Program-made: the position numbers and the translations under genes | Assembly: GCA_013607635.1 (NCBI GenBank) | Contig: VCAY01000001.1 | Location: forward strand, 1-36,453 | Source: Campylobacterota bacterium | GTDB lineage: Bacteria; Campylobacterota; Campylobacteria; Campylobacterales; Sulfurimonadaceae | Direction of reading: 5' to 3' | Length of the DNA stretch: 36,453 nt | In this document: one piece after another, positions 6,550 through 14,787 of the stretch | Layout: every line of letters starts with the position of its first letter | Position numbering within the stretch: the first letter of the stretch is position 1 | The notes under the pieces: model-generated | Told to the model about the DNA's origin: nothing | The model's database searches: none | Seen by the model: only the letters and a program-made list of their open reading frames with translations

Positions 6550-7223
6550 TTTAAACCACCAAAGCGTCTTTCAACTTTTTTATATTTTTTTATGATCTTC
6601 TCAAGTTCTTTGGTTGTGAAATCAGGCCAAAGGGTGTCTGTAAAAAAAAGTTCCGCATAAGCCGCCTGCCACAGAAGATAGTTTGAGAGTCTATGATCAC
6701 CCCCTGTACGGATTAAAAGATCAACATCATCCTTACAATCAAGGGCATTTTGAAACATCTCAGACGTGATGTCGCTGTCGTTGTGTCTTAGTTTGTTGAT
6801 GGCTCGTAAAATCTCATCTTGTGCGCCATAGTTAAGTGCTAAAGATTGTACAAGTGCATCACAGTGAGCTGTTTTTTCTTGCACCATGGTGATCGTTTTT
6901 TGTAACGATTTGGAAAAAGCGCGCAGATCACCGACAGGTTCAAACCTGATGTTGTTTTTGAGGTAAGTCTCAAGCTCATTTTGCAGATATTTTTGCAACA
7001 ATTGCATCAAAAATTCCACTTCAACTCTTGGTCGCTTCCAGTTTTCCGTTGAAAAAGCATAAAGAGTGACTCTTTGAATCTCTTTATGTTTGGCGCAATA
7101 CTCGGTGATCTGGCGTACTGTCTTCGCACCGGCTTCATGCCCTGTTGAGCGTTTTTTACCTTGCAGCTGTGCCCATCTGCCGTTGCCATCCATAATGATC
7201 GCTACATGTTTGAGTTGATTCAT
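6546..7223 (-). CDS. uppS: Undecaprenyl diphosphate synthase (isoprenyl transferase)
   Basis: 225 aa cis-prenyltransferase, close to the usual 230-250 aa. It condenses farnesyl diphosphate with isopentenyl diphosphate to make the C55 carrier for peptidoglycan and LPS. The catalytic aspartate lies in IIMDGNGRWA near the N-terminus; TGHEAGAKTVRQI, LYAFSTENWKRP and LLIRTGGDHRLSNYLLWQAAYAE are further family blocks. The start ATG directly follows the coaBC stop (TAGATG). Confidence 0.96.
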   Translation of the reverse strand: MNQLKHVAIIMDGNGRWAQLQGKKRSTGHEAGAKTVRQITEYCAKHKEIQRVTLYAFSTENWKRPRVEVEFLMQLLQKYLQNELETYLKNNIRFEPVGDLRAFSKSLQKTITMVQEKTAHCDALVQSLALNYGAQDEILRAINKLRHNDSDITSEMFQNALDCKDDVDLLIRTGGDHRLSNYLLWQAAYAELFFTDTLWPDFTTKELEKIIKKYKKVERRFGGLK

Positions 7224-8498
7224 CTAGCCCTCGAGTGTTTTTGCGTTATCTAAGATACTAAAGGAGATATCGAGTTTGGAGGTTTTATCTAAGTGTATTG
7301 TACTATCTTGTGCGATAAAATCGATCTCATTGGTAGTAGTGCCAAAGCTTGATGCGTTTTGTAAAACATTAAGACACACGGCATCGAGGCATTTTTTCTC
7401 AAGCATATTTTTTGCATTTGCAGTAGCTTGTTGTGGATCCATTTCCGCTTTAAAACCGATCACTTTGATCCCCTCTTTGTCTATACTCTCGAGCAGGTCT
7501 TTATTTTGTTTGAGTTTTAGCTCCCATTTTTGCCCTAAAACCTCTTTTTTGAGTTTGGCGTTTTGTGTAAACTCCGGTACATAATCACTTACTGCTGCTG
7601 CCATAAAGAGGTATGGTGTTTTTTGGATAAGGTGGATATGCTCATCTCGCATCAGTGTTGCTTTTGAGATTTTCCCTTTTTTGGCAATGCGCACAGAATC
7701 TATAAGATATTCTAACATCTCTTCGCTACTCTCTACCTCGATTTTGTGCATCTCTTTTGGTAAGTTAGTGTCAAAACGAGTAGCGATAAGGTTGACATCT
7801 GCGCCGCGCAGATAGAGTGTGGTTGCAAGTGCTGAGGCCATCTTACCACTTGAGAAGTTGGAGATGTAGCGCACTTCATCGATCTTCTCAATCGTGCCAC
7901 CACCGGTGACGATCACCATACGATCCTTCCAAAACTGATCCACTAAAAGCTCACGCGCCGTTGCATAAAAGATATCGATCGGCTCAGCCATAGCACCATC
8001 ACCTGTGGTTTTACACGCAAGCTCTTTGACTTGGGTGTCGATGATCTTGTAGTTGGCTATGCCTAACATTTTAAGGTTTGCTTGAGATATTGGGTGCTCT
8101 AGCATATTGGTATTTGCTGAGGGTGCCAAGATTTTTATAGCTGGATTGGCAAGAGCGACTTGTAAGAGGATGTTGTCTGCAATGGCATTGGCAAGTTTGG
8201 CAATGGTGTTTGCAGTTGCGGGAGCGATCACCATAATATCTCCCCACTGAGCAAGCTTTATGTGGTTGTGATCACTACTCCAATCCTCATTGGTATCATC
8301 GAGTACTTTATTGGATGTAAGTGTTTCAAAAGTAAGGGGTGTGACAAACTTTTTTGCAGACTCACTCATCACCACCTTAACCTCTGCACCCGCTTTAACA
8401 AACAAGCGAGCAAGTTCAAGTGACTTGTAAACAGCGATCGAACCTGTAACCGCGAGAATAACTTTTTTATCTTTTAATAAATTGTTTGATAAATCCAT
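7224..8498 (-). CDS. coaBC: Bifunctional phosphopantothenoylcysteine decarboxylase / phosphopantothenate-cysteine ligase
   Basis: 424 aa, the expected size for fused CoaBC, catalysing two steps from 4'-phosphopantothenate toward coenzyme A. The N-terminal CoaC domain shows VTGSIAVYKSLELARL, the FMN-site APATANTIAKLANAIADN, the NTNM block and a Cys in the substrate flap (LACKTTGDGAMAEP). The C-terminal CoaB domain begins near residue 195 with VTGGGTIEKIDEVRYISNFSSGKM, followed by KKEVLGQKWELKLKQNKDLL. First gene of the minus operon; a likely TAGAAT -10 box lies at 8533-8528. Confidence 0.96.
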   Translation of the reverse strand: MDLSNNLLKDKKVILAVTGSIAVYKSLELARLFVKAGAEVKVVMSESAKKFVTPLTFETLTSNKVLDDTNEDWSSDHNHIKLAQWGDIMVIAPATANTIAKLANAIADNILLQVALANPAIKILAPSANTNMLEHPISQANLKMLGIANYKIIDTQVKELACKTTGDGAMAEPIDIFYATARELLVDQFWKDRMVIVTGGGTIEKIDEVRYISNFSSGKMASALATTLYLRGADVNLIATRFDTNLPKEMHKIEVESSEEMLEYLIDSVRIAKKGKISKATLMRDEHIHLIQKTPYLFMAAAVSDYVPEFTQNAKLKKEVLGQKWELKLKQNKDLLESIDKEGIKVIGFKAEMDPQQATANAKNMLEKKCLDAVCLNVLQNASSFGTTTNEIDFIAQDSTIHLDKTSKLDISFSILDNAKTLEG

Positions 8499-8527
8499 AT
8501 ATGAAAACTTTTTATTTTGATTAGCTT

Positions 8528-8533
8528 ATTCTA
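8528..8533 (-). promoter_or_regulatory. -10 box for the coaBC operon
   Basis: Minus-strand GGTAGAATAAG carries TAGAAT about 30 bases before the coaBC ATG. No clear -35, which is usual for Campylobacterota sigma-70 promoters. Confidence 0.4.
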
Positions 8534-8635
8534 CCGAAAAATGCTTAAAAAATCTAAGTGTTACCAATCTAAACAACTTGCAGAAGATTATGGCTGTTTT
8601 TTCTCTCTTATGTTTTTTATTGGGGTTTAAAGCAA

Positions 8636-8641
8636 TACAAT
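8636..8641 (+). promoter_or_regulatory. -10 box for the HDOD gene
   Basis: TACAAT about 33 bases before the HDOD ATG in the 175-bp divergent spacer. An AAAGG ribosome site follows. Confidence 0.35.
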
Positions 8642-8673
8642 TGGAGTAAAAATAGACAAAAAAAGGTTTTTTT

Positions 8674-9483
8674 ATGACAAAAATACTGTTAGAAAATATT
8701 GATAATGTTCCGGCACTTTCACAAAGTGTGCAAGAGGTGGAAAAAGTTTATCAAGACCCAGAGTCTACATTGGAAGATATGCAAAAGGCTGTGGAAAAAG
8801 ATCCACTTCTTGTGGCAAGTATTTTAAAGATTGTCAATGCACCGATGTATGGACTTGCATCAGCAGTTACAGATATCAAACAGGCGATATCATTACTTGG
8901 AAAGGATGCCGTGAGAACTTTTGTGCTTAGTACAGTTGTAGATACAAACTTTACGATCGATCTCTCACCGTATAATATGACACAAGAACAGTTTGCTAAA
9001 GCGTGTCAGACACAAATGTCATTGATGATCAATTGGGTTGGTAGAAAAACACCGAAAAGTTTGAGCGTATTGGGACCTGCTTCATTTTTGGTTGATATTG
9101 GTCGTGTTATTATTGCTAAAACGCTTATTGAGGATAACAAGACTGATATCATCCAAAAAGCGCTTTTGGCAGGTGAAGATATTAGTACAGCAGAAAAAAC
9201 TGCATGTGGTGCACAAACAACAGATGTAACTGCAACACTCTTTACAAAATGGGAACTCGATCCAAATATTAACCATATTATTCGTTACAGCGACGATCCT
9301 GAAGGTACCAGTTTACCGGAAGAGATAACGATGGCAGCACAATTAAAAGCAGTTCGTGAAACAGTATTGCCAAATGGAGATATTACAGAGGAGTCTGTAG
9401 CTGTTGCAAAAGATACGATCGAAGAGTTTAGCCTTGATATGGAAGGTTATGAAAAAGCACTCGATAAAGTTCTAGGGGACTAG
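8674..9483 (+). CDS. HDOD domain protein
   Basis: 269 aa. The HDOD domain covers about residues 8-200 (NIDNVPALSQSVQEVEKVYQ, DPLLVASILKIVNAPMYG, ITDIKQAISLLGKDAVR-like block, SFLVDIGRVII). HDOD proteins are HD-like helical domains generally lacking phosphohydrolase activity and used as regulatory or scaffolding modules in signalling and motility. No output or GGDEF/EAL domain is attached, so this is a stand-alone HDOD. It is monocistronic and convergent with glmU, with stops only four bases apart. No signal peptide. Confidence 0.85.
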   Translation: MTKILLENIDNVPALSQSVQEVEKVYQDPESTLEDMQKAVEKDPLLVASILKIVNAPMYGLASAVTDIKQAISLLGKDAVRTFVLSTVVDTNFTIDLSPYNMTQEQFAKACQTQMSLMINWVGRKTPKSLSVLGPASFLVDIGRVIIAKTLIEDNKTDIIQKALLAGEDISTAEKTACGAQTTDVTATLFTKWELDPNINHIIRYSDDPEGTSLPEEITMAAQLKAVRETVLPNGDITEESVAVAKDTIEEFSLDMEGYEKALDKVLGD

Positions 9484-9487
9484 AACT

Positions 9488-10792
9488 TTATTTGTTGCCA
9501 AAAAATTTATAATAAAAATCTTTAATCAGTCTCATTTTAGTACGACTAATAACAAGATTGCCTTGCTCAACTTTACCGCTTGTAACCGTAGTTCCCGCAG
9601 CGATCATTACATCATCTTCGATCTCTACGGGAGCAACAAGCTGTGAATCGCTCCCTATGAACACATTTTTACCTATTTTTGTTTTGTATTTGTTGATCCC
9701 ATCATAGTTACATGTTATTGTCCCAGCACCTACATTGGTTCCTGAATCGATCTCGGCATCCCCAAGATAGCTTAAGTGCCCGGCTTTTACCCCTTTGAGG
9801 GTTGATTTTTTCACCTCAACAAAGTTACCTATGTGGGTATCTTCAAGCACTGAAGCAGGTCGTAGATGTGCAAGTGGTCCGACATCGGAGTTGATCACTT
9901 GGCTATCTTCAATGATAGAATGAGCTTTGATATAGGAGTTTTTGATCAAAGATTTTCCTGTGATGCACACACCATTTTCTACGATACACTCACCCTCAAA
10001 CACCACATCATCTTCGATATAAATGGTTTGTGGCAACTGCATAATGATACCTGCATCCATCCATCTGTTTTTAATCCTCTCTTGCATAATCTCTTCGGCA
10101 CTTGCTAGATCTTTTTTGGAATTTACCCCCTTAAAATGCTCCTCATCCACTAAAAGCGGAGCGATACTTAAAGAGTCTTTTTTTGCCATAGAGATGATAT
10201 CTGTAAGGTAGTATTCTTGTTGTGCATTATCGTTTGATAAAAGTGGGATATATGTGTTGAGCACCTCTTTTTTAAAAGCATAGATACCGGCATTAACGGT
10301 TGTGACTTGCAACTCTGCCGGGTTGGCATCTTTTTGTTCTACAATATATTGTACTTCATTATTATCGATAATGACACGGCCATATCCACTTGGATCTTCA
10401 AGATCAAAAATACTCATAATAATATCGCTATCTTTTTGTAAAAATCCCTGCAGAGACTCTGCAGTGATGAGTGGCATATCTCCATTAAGCACAAGCACTT
10501 TTTCATTTTTGGCGCGTACATTTTTCATCGCACCTCCGGTACCTGGGTAGTTGATGGTGTCTTGTTCTACAAAGTGAATATCATCGAAATATTGTTCTAT
10601 CTGTGAGCGTACTTTCTCTTTTTGGTGGGCAATAACTACGCTAATATCATCGGAGAGTTTTTTTGATTCTTTGATGATATGATAAAGCATCGGTTTTCCA
10701 GATATATTGTGTAAAACCTTTGCCTTTGAAGATTTCATCCTACTGCCTTTGCCTGCAGCCAAAATAACAATACTGATCTTTTGTGTATCCAT
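9488..10792 (-). CDS. glmU: Bifunctional N-acetylglucosamine-1-phosphate uridyltransferase / glucosamine-1-phosphate acetyltransferase
   Basis: 434 aa, typical of compact epsilonproteobacterial GlmU. It acetylates glucosamine-1-phosphate and then uridylylates it to UDP-GlcNAc for peptidoglycan and LPS. The N-terminal nucleotidyltransferase has [20 protein letters not shown], then VLNGDMPLI and GTGGAM. The C-terminal left-handed beta-helix has hexapeptide repeats (about residues 240-420) with the acetyltransferase-site region [22 protein letters not shown] and GTITCNYDG. Its start is divergent from motA. Confidence 0.97.
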   Translation of the reverse strand: MDTQKISIVILAAGKGSRMKSSKAKVLHNISGKPMLYHIIKESKKLSDDISVVIAHQKEKVRSQIEQYFDDIHFVEQDTINYPGTGGAMKNVRAKNEKVLVLNGDMPLITAESLQGFLQKDSDIIMSIFDLEDPSGYGRVIIDNNEVQYIVEQKDANPAELQVTTVNAGIYAFKKEVLNTYIPLLSNDNAQQEYYLTDIISMAKKDSLSIAPLLVDEEHFKGVNSKKDLASAEEIMQERIKNRWMDAGIIMQLPQTIYIEDDVVFEGECIVENGVCITGKSLIKNSYIKAHSIIEDSQVINSDVGPLAHLRPASVLEDTHIGNFVEVKKSTLKGVKAGHLSYLGDAEIDSGTNVGAGTITCNYDGINKYKTKIGKNVFIGSDSQLVAPVEIEDDVMIAAGTTVTSGKVEQGNLVISRTKMRLIKDFYYKFFGNK

Positions 10793-10822
10793 TTTTAAGG
10801 TACCTTTTGTTGTAGTTTCGAA

Positions 10823-10828
10823 ATTTTA
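10823..10828 (-). promoter_or_regulatory. -10 box for glmU
   Basis: Minus-strand ATGGTAAAAT has TAAAAT with a TGG extension about 31 bases before the glmU ATG. Confidence 0.35.
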
Positions 10829-10864
10829 CCATAAAAGAGTTGCGCTTAATAGATTTTGTGGTAT

Positions 10865-10870
10865 CATAAT
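10865..10870 (+). promoter_or_regulatory. -10 box for the motA operon
   Basis: CATAAT in GGTATCATAATG about 27 bases before the motA ATG; GAGG Shine-Dalgarno follows. No convincing sigma-28 or sigma-54 flagellar promoter was seen. Confidence 0.35.
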
Positions 10871-10896
10871 GCAACTAGTATTTTTGAGGTTTGTGA

Positions 10897-11661
10897 ATGG
10901 ATTTAGGTACGGTCATTGGTTTAGTGTTGATTCTAGCTTTGCTCTTTGGATCTATGGCAATGGGTGTTGGTATTGGTCCTTATATCGATATCCCTTCAGT
11001 TTTAATCGTTATTGGTGGTTCTATCGGTGCATTGATGGTTGCATTTAAACCTGCCCAGATGAAAAAATTTACAAAAATTTTTATGATAGCGATCAAACCG
11101 GGTGAAGAAGATGTTAATGAAACGATCAAAAAACTTGTTGAATTTTCAACAAAAGCCAGAAAAGAGGGGATGCTTGCACTAGAGGGTGATGTGAATAACG
11201 AAGAGAATGAGTTTTTAAAAAAAGGGCTCTCTATGGCGATCGATGGTAGTGAGCCAGATACAATTAGAGAGCTTTTAGAGATCGATATGGAACAAACAAG
11301 TGAACGCCATAAAGGGTATGCGGCGATTTTTGGGCAATGGGCAGGATTAGCAGGTGCGATGGGTATGATCGGAACACTCATCGGTCTTGTTGCGATGCTT
11401 TTGAATATGGCAGATCCTTCAGCAATTGGTCCATCAATGGCGGTAGCACTCCTTACAACGATGTACGGTGCGATGATTGGTAATATTTTCGGTGCACCTA
11501 TTGCAAATGTGTTGGGGATCCGTGATGCAGATGAGCTTATGTTAAAGCAGATGATTTTAGAAGGTATCATGTCGATCCAATCAGGTGATGCACCTCGTGT
11601 ACTTGAAGCGAAACTGCTTGCATATTTAGCCCCAGATGAGCGTGTAAGTCAGTTTGATTAA
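10897..11661 (+). CDS. motA: Flagellar stator protein MotA
   Basis: 254 aa inner-membrane protein, usual length. With MotB it forms the 5:2 proton- (or sodium-) driven stator that torques the flagellar rotor. Two N-terminal helices (about 2-50), a large cytoplasmic loop with the charged rotor-interacting segment (EEDVNETIKKLVEFSTKARKEGM), then two helices around GQWAGLAGAMGMIGTLIGLVAML and AVALLTTMYGAMIGNIFGAPIA. Starts the motA-motB-fliP-trmA run. Confidence 0.96.
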   Translation: MDLGTVIGLVLILALLFGSMAMGVGIGPYIDIPSVLIVIGGSIGALMVAFKPAQMKKFTKIFMIAIKPGEEDVNETIKKLVEFSTKARKEGMLALEGDVNNEENEFLKKGLSMAIDGSEPDTIRELLEIDMEQTSERHKGYAAIFGQWAGLAGAMGMIGTLIGLVAMLLNMADPSAIGPSMAVALLTTMYGAMIGNIFGAPIANVLGIRDADELMLKQMILEGIMSIQSGDAPRVLEAKLLAYLAPDERVSQFD

Positions 11662-11671
11662 TGGATAGGTA

Positions 11672-12445
11672 ATGGGAAAAAAGAAGTGTCCGGAATGTCC
11701 AGAATGTATGCCTGAGTGGCTTGCAGCTTTTGGAGACCTCATGTCTCTTTTGCTGTGTTTTTTCGTCCTCTTGCTTTCTATGTCGAGTATGGATGCTAAA
11801 AAAGTTTCTGAAGCGATAGGTTCTCTTAGCGGTGCGATGAGTGTTTTGGAGGGTGGTGTCAAAACAGAAATATCAAAAAAACAGATTCAAGAATCTACAC
11901 CTATTGAAAGTCAAGATGAAACAAGTGAGACTGTTAACAGAGTACAACAAGCCGTCAGCGATGCCAATGAGATGATGGAGAAACAGCAAGGACCGGAGAT
12001 CTCTGTAGAAGAAGCACAAGAGGGGTTTGTGATTAAGATGCCGGCTGCTTTATTGTTTAAGACCGGCAGTGCTTCTATAGATAATCAAGACACCCTTTTG
12101 TTTCTTAAAAGAATGGCACTTTTAATTGATGAGATGCCAAACGATATAGAAGTGAGTGTTCAAGGACATACAGACAACCGTGGGCCGGGAGTAAACAGCC
12201 CATTTAAAGATAACTGGGAGCTTTCAACTGCAAGAGCTATAGCGGTTTTAAAAGAACTTGAGATCGACGGGGTTGATCCAAAAAGGCTTAGTGCTGCCGG
12301 ATATGCACAGTACAGACCTGTAGCGACTAATGCAACAAAAACGGGTCGCGAGAAAAATCGTAGAGTTGAGCTTCATTTCTATGGAACAAAAAGTGAAAAA
12401 AACAAGGGTAGAGCGGAGTCTGTACTAGACAAAGCCAAAATGTAA
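11672..12445 (+). CDS. motB: Flagellar stator protein MotB
   Basis: 257 aa. The single transmembrane helix begins PEWLAAFGDLMSLLLCFFVLL, with the ion-carrying aspartate in AAFGDLMSL. The N-terminal tail has a CPECPEC cluster that stands out before the helix. A variable linker with plug region follows, then an OmpA-like peptidoglycan-binding domain (about 125-245: VSVQGHTDNRGP, LSAAGYAQYRPVATN, GREKNRRVELHF) that anchors the stator to the wall. GGATAGG precedes the ATG by a few bases; 10 bases after motA. Confidence 0.96.
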   Translation: MGKKKCPECPECMPEWLAAFGDLMSLLLCFFVLLLSMSSMDAKKVSEAIGSLSGAMSVLEGGVKTEISKKQIQESTPIESQDETSETVNRVQQAVSDANEMMEKQQGPEISVEEAQEGFVIKMPAALLFKTGSASIDNQDTLLFLKRMALLIDEMPNDIEVSVQGHTDNRGPGVNSPFKDNWELSTARAIAVLKELEIDGVDPKRLSAAGYAQYRPVATNATKTGREKNRRVELHFYGTKSEKNKGRAESVLDKAKM

Positions 12446-12451
12446 AGTTCG

Positions 12452-13192
12452 ATGATTAGATTATTGACTTTTTTTCTTCTCATCACTACGGCTTTATTTG
12501 CTGCAGATGAGAGTGTCACTATACCTACGGTTAATCTCTCACTCTCAGCACCGGATACCCCTGAGCAGCTTGTATCGTCACTCAATGTTCTTCTTGTATT
12601 AACACTTCTGTTTTTAGCACCATCTTTGGTACTTGTGATGACAACCTTTACCCGCTTTGTGATCGTTTTTGGATTTTTAAGGCAAGCTCTTGGAACACAG
12701 CAGGTACCTCCGACACAGCTTTTGATCCTCTTAGCGATGATACTCACTTTTTTTGTGATGGAGCCTATAGGTACCAAGGCTTACGAGCAAGGGATTAAAC
12801 CCTATGTTGCTAATGAGATTGGATACGAGGAGGCATTTACCAAAACAACACTCCCTTTTAAAAACTTTATGGTTCGCAATACAAGAGAGAAAGATCTTGC
12901 ACTTTTTTTGCGTATTAGAAAGATGCAAAACCCTAAAACAGTAGAGGATGTACCACTCTCAGTAGTTGTACCGGCATTTGTGATTAGTGAGTTGAAAACT
13001 GCATTTGAGATAGGTTTTTTGATCTTTTTACCGTTTTTAGTGATCGATATGGTTGTGGCATCTATTTTGATGTCAATGGGTATGATGATGCTTCCGCCTG
13101 TAATGATCTCTTTGCCGTTTAAGATACTTGTTTTTGTGCTTATTGATGGGTGGAATCTGCTTATTGGCAATATGATAGCGGCAATAAAATAG
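12452..13192 (+). CDS. fliP: Flagellar type III export gate protein FliP
   Basis: 246 aa. FliP forms, with FliQ and FliR, the export gate in the flagellar basal body. It begins with a cleavable signal (IRLLTFFLLITTALFAA), then LNVLLVLTLLFLAPSLVLVMTTFTRFVIV, GTQQVPPTQLLILLAMILTFFVM and the C-terminal FLIFLPFLVIDMVVASILMSMGMMMLPP, all hallmark FliP blocks. The start follows the motB stop by six bases without a good Shine-Dalgarno, suggesting translational coupling. Confidence 0.96.
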   Translation: MIRLLTFFLLITTALFAADESVTIPTVNLSLSAPDTPEQLVSSLNVLLVLTLLFLAPSLVLVMTTFTRFVIVFGFLRQALGTQQVPPTQLLILLAMILTFFVMEPIGTKAYEQGIKPYVANEIGYEEAFTKTTLPFKNFMVRNTREKDLALFLRIRKMQNPKTVEDVPLSVVVPAFVISELKTAFEIGFLIFLPFLVIDMVVASILMSMGMMMLPPVMISLPFKILVFVLIDGWNLLIGNMIAAIK

Positions 13193-13201
13193 GATTGAAA
13201 C

Positions 13202-14320
13202 GTGGAGTGTAAACTTTTTGGTCAGTGTGGGGCATGCAGAATTTATGATGGTGGGTATGAGTCTCAGTTAGATCAAAAAGTTACTCTTAATAAAGAGCGT
13301 TTTGCCAAATACTATCTTGGTGATATTGAGGTTTTTCGCTCCCCTATACAAAACTACAGAGCCAGAAGTGAATTTAAGATATGGCATATCGACGATGCTA
13401 TTTATTATGCGATGAACCACAAAGATCACAAAGGTGTTGTTTTGGTAGAAGAGTGTCCGCAGGTAAACACCCATATCGCTGCATTGATGCCAAAGCTGCT
13501 TGCAGCGATCAAACGATACAAAATAGAGTGTAAGCTCTTTGGGGTAGATTTTTTAAGTTCAAGCAGTGGTGAGATCGTTGTTTCACTTCTTTACCACAGA
13601 CAACTTGATGATATTTGGCTGCAAAATGCAAAAGAGTTGGCGCAGGAGCTTGGTATATATCTTATAGGGCGCGCAAGAAAACAAAAGATTGTGTGTGGGC
13701 AGGATTATATCACAGAAACACTTTGTGTAAAAGGCAGAGAGTACAGATTTTACCACATAGAAAACTCTTTTACCCAACCAAATCCTCGTGTCAATGAGCA
13801 AATGATCTCATGGGCGCTTGATGCGTTTAGCAGTGTAGATGGGGATCTGTTAGAGCTTTATTGTGGTGCAGGAAACTTTACAATCCCCTTTGCATCGATT
13901 TTTAAAAAAGTACTTGCAACAGAGATCTCTAAAAGCTCGATCAATGCTGCAAAATCAAATATGCAGCTTAACGGTGTGCAAAATATTGAGTTTATAAGGA
14001 TGAGTGTTGAAGAGTTTGTAGATGCACTTGCAGGTGTGCGAGAGTTTAATAGAATGAAGCATATTGAGATCAACGATTACACGCTCAAATCTGTTTTTAT
14101 TGATCCACCACGAAGCGGGATGGACAGATTTACAACCAAATTTTGTTCAAAATTTGATACAATCGTTTATATATCGTGTAATCCTGAGACACTATACAGA
14201 GATTTGGAGATGTTATTACAAACACATACTATTGAAAAGATGGCATTGTTTGATCAGTTTCCATATACACACCATGCAGAGATGGGTGTAAAGCTTAGAA
14301 AAAAAGGGGAAAACAGATGA
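13202..14320 (+). CDS. trmA: tRNA (uracil-5-)-methyltransferase TrmA
   Basis: 372 aa, the size of E. coli TrmA. It methylates U54 in the T-loop of tRNA with SAM. The GTG start at 13202 is preceded by AGGA. Motifs: SAM site LLELYCGAGNFTIPF (about 218-232), FIDPPRSGMD, the catalytic Cys in YISCNPETL, and the C-terminal HHAEMGVKL general-base region. An N-terminal FGQCGAC cysteine cluster recalls the Fe-S site of the RumA relatives, but the overall length and ends fit TrmA. It overlaps the next ORF by ATGA. Confidence 0.92.
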   Translation: MECKLFGQCGACRIYDGGYESQLDQKVTLNKERFAKYYLGDIEVFRSPIQNYRARSEFKIWHIDDAIYYAMNHKDHKGVVLVEECPQVNTHIAALMPKLLAAIKRYKIECKLFGVDFLSSSSGEIVVSLLYHRQLDDIWLQNAKELAQELGIYLIGRARKQKIVCGQDYITETLCVKGREYRFYHIENSFTQPNPRVNEQMISWALDAFSSVDGDLLELYCGAGNFTIPFASIFKKVLATEISKSSINAAKSNMQLNGVQNIEFIRMSVEEFVDALAGVREFNRMKHIEINDYTLKSVFIDPPRSGMDRFTTKFCSKFDTIVYISCNPETLYRDLEMLLQTHTIEKMALFDQFPYTHHAEMGVKLRKKGENR

Positions 14321-14787
14321 AGTTTTTTTTATTGTATATATCTATAGTTTATACTTTAACAGCTTCTGATGAGCTTGCAAGGGTTGAGTCGGTTGTGCAG
14401 GAGATAGAGCTTTTAAGGATGAATTATGAAACAACTTCCAAGCAACTTTCAGAATGTGAGCAGAAGTTAAATAAAAATGAAAAACAAAATAATAATAAAG
14501 ATATTTATTTGATAAATCAAATAAATAAACTTAAAGAAAAAATAAAAAGAGAAGATGCTAAAATAAAAGAACTTCAAAGTATGATTGCTTTAAATCATAC
14601 AAAAACCAAAAAAAATAAAAAAATATATTTGGATAAACAAATAAATAATTTTCCCCATCTTCAAATGAGAAAAGGTGAGGTAGAACATTCTAAAGCGAGC
14701 GCTTTTCGTCTTAAAAAGAGATGGACAAAAGCTCAAACGCCCATGTGGATTCGTGCAGCTGATGTTGTCACAAGAGAAACAAAATGA
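14317..14787 (+). CDS. Small secreted coiled-coil protein, unknown function
   Basis: 156 aa, not recognised. A signal peptide (FFLLYISIVYTLTAS) predicts export. Residues about 20-85 are a long heptad-like, Lys/Glu/Asn-rich coiled coil (VESVVQEIELLRMNYE through KEKIKREDAKIKELQSM). The C-terminal 40 residues change character (AFRLKKRWTKAQTPMWIRAADVV) and resemble the end of an SH3-like domain, which is weak and inferred. It is coupled by ATGA overlaps to both trmA and the TrkA-like gene, so all three are co-translated. It is more A-rich than its neighbours. Confidence 0.7.
   Translation: MKFFLLYISIVYTLTASDELARVESVVQEIELLRMNYETTSKQLSECEQKLNKNEKQNNNKDIYLINQINKLKEKIKREDAKIKELQSMIALNHTKTKKNKKIYLDKQINNFPHLQMRKGEVEHSKASAFRLKKRWTKAQTPMWIRAADVVTRETK

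Noticed and set aside
10980-11570. 196-aa ORF antisense to motA
   Set aside because: Ser/Ile/Pro-rich shadow frame produced by codon bias of motA.
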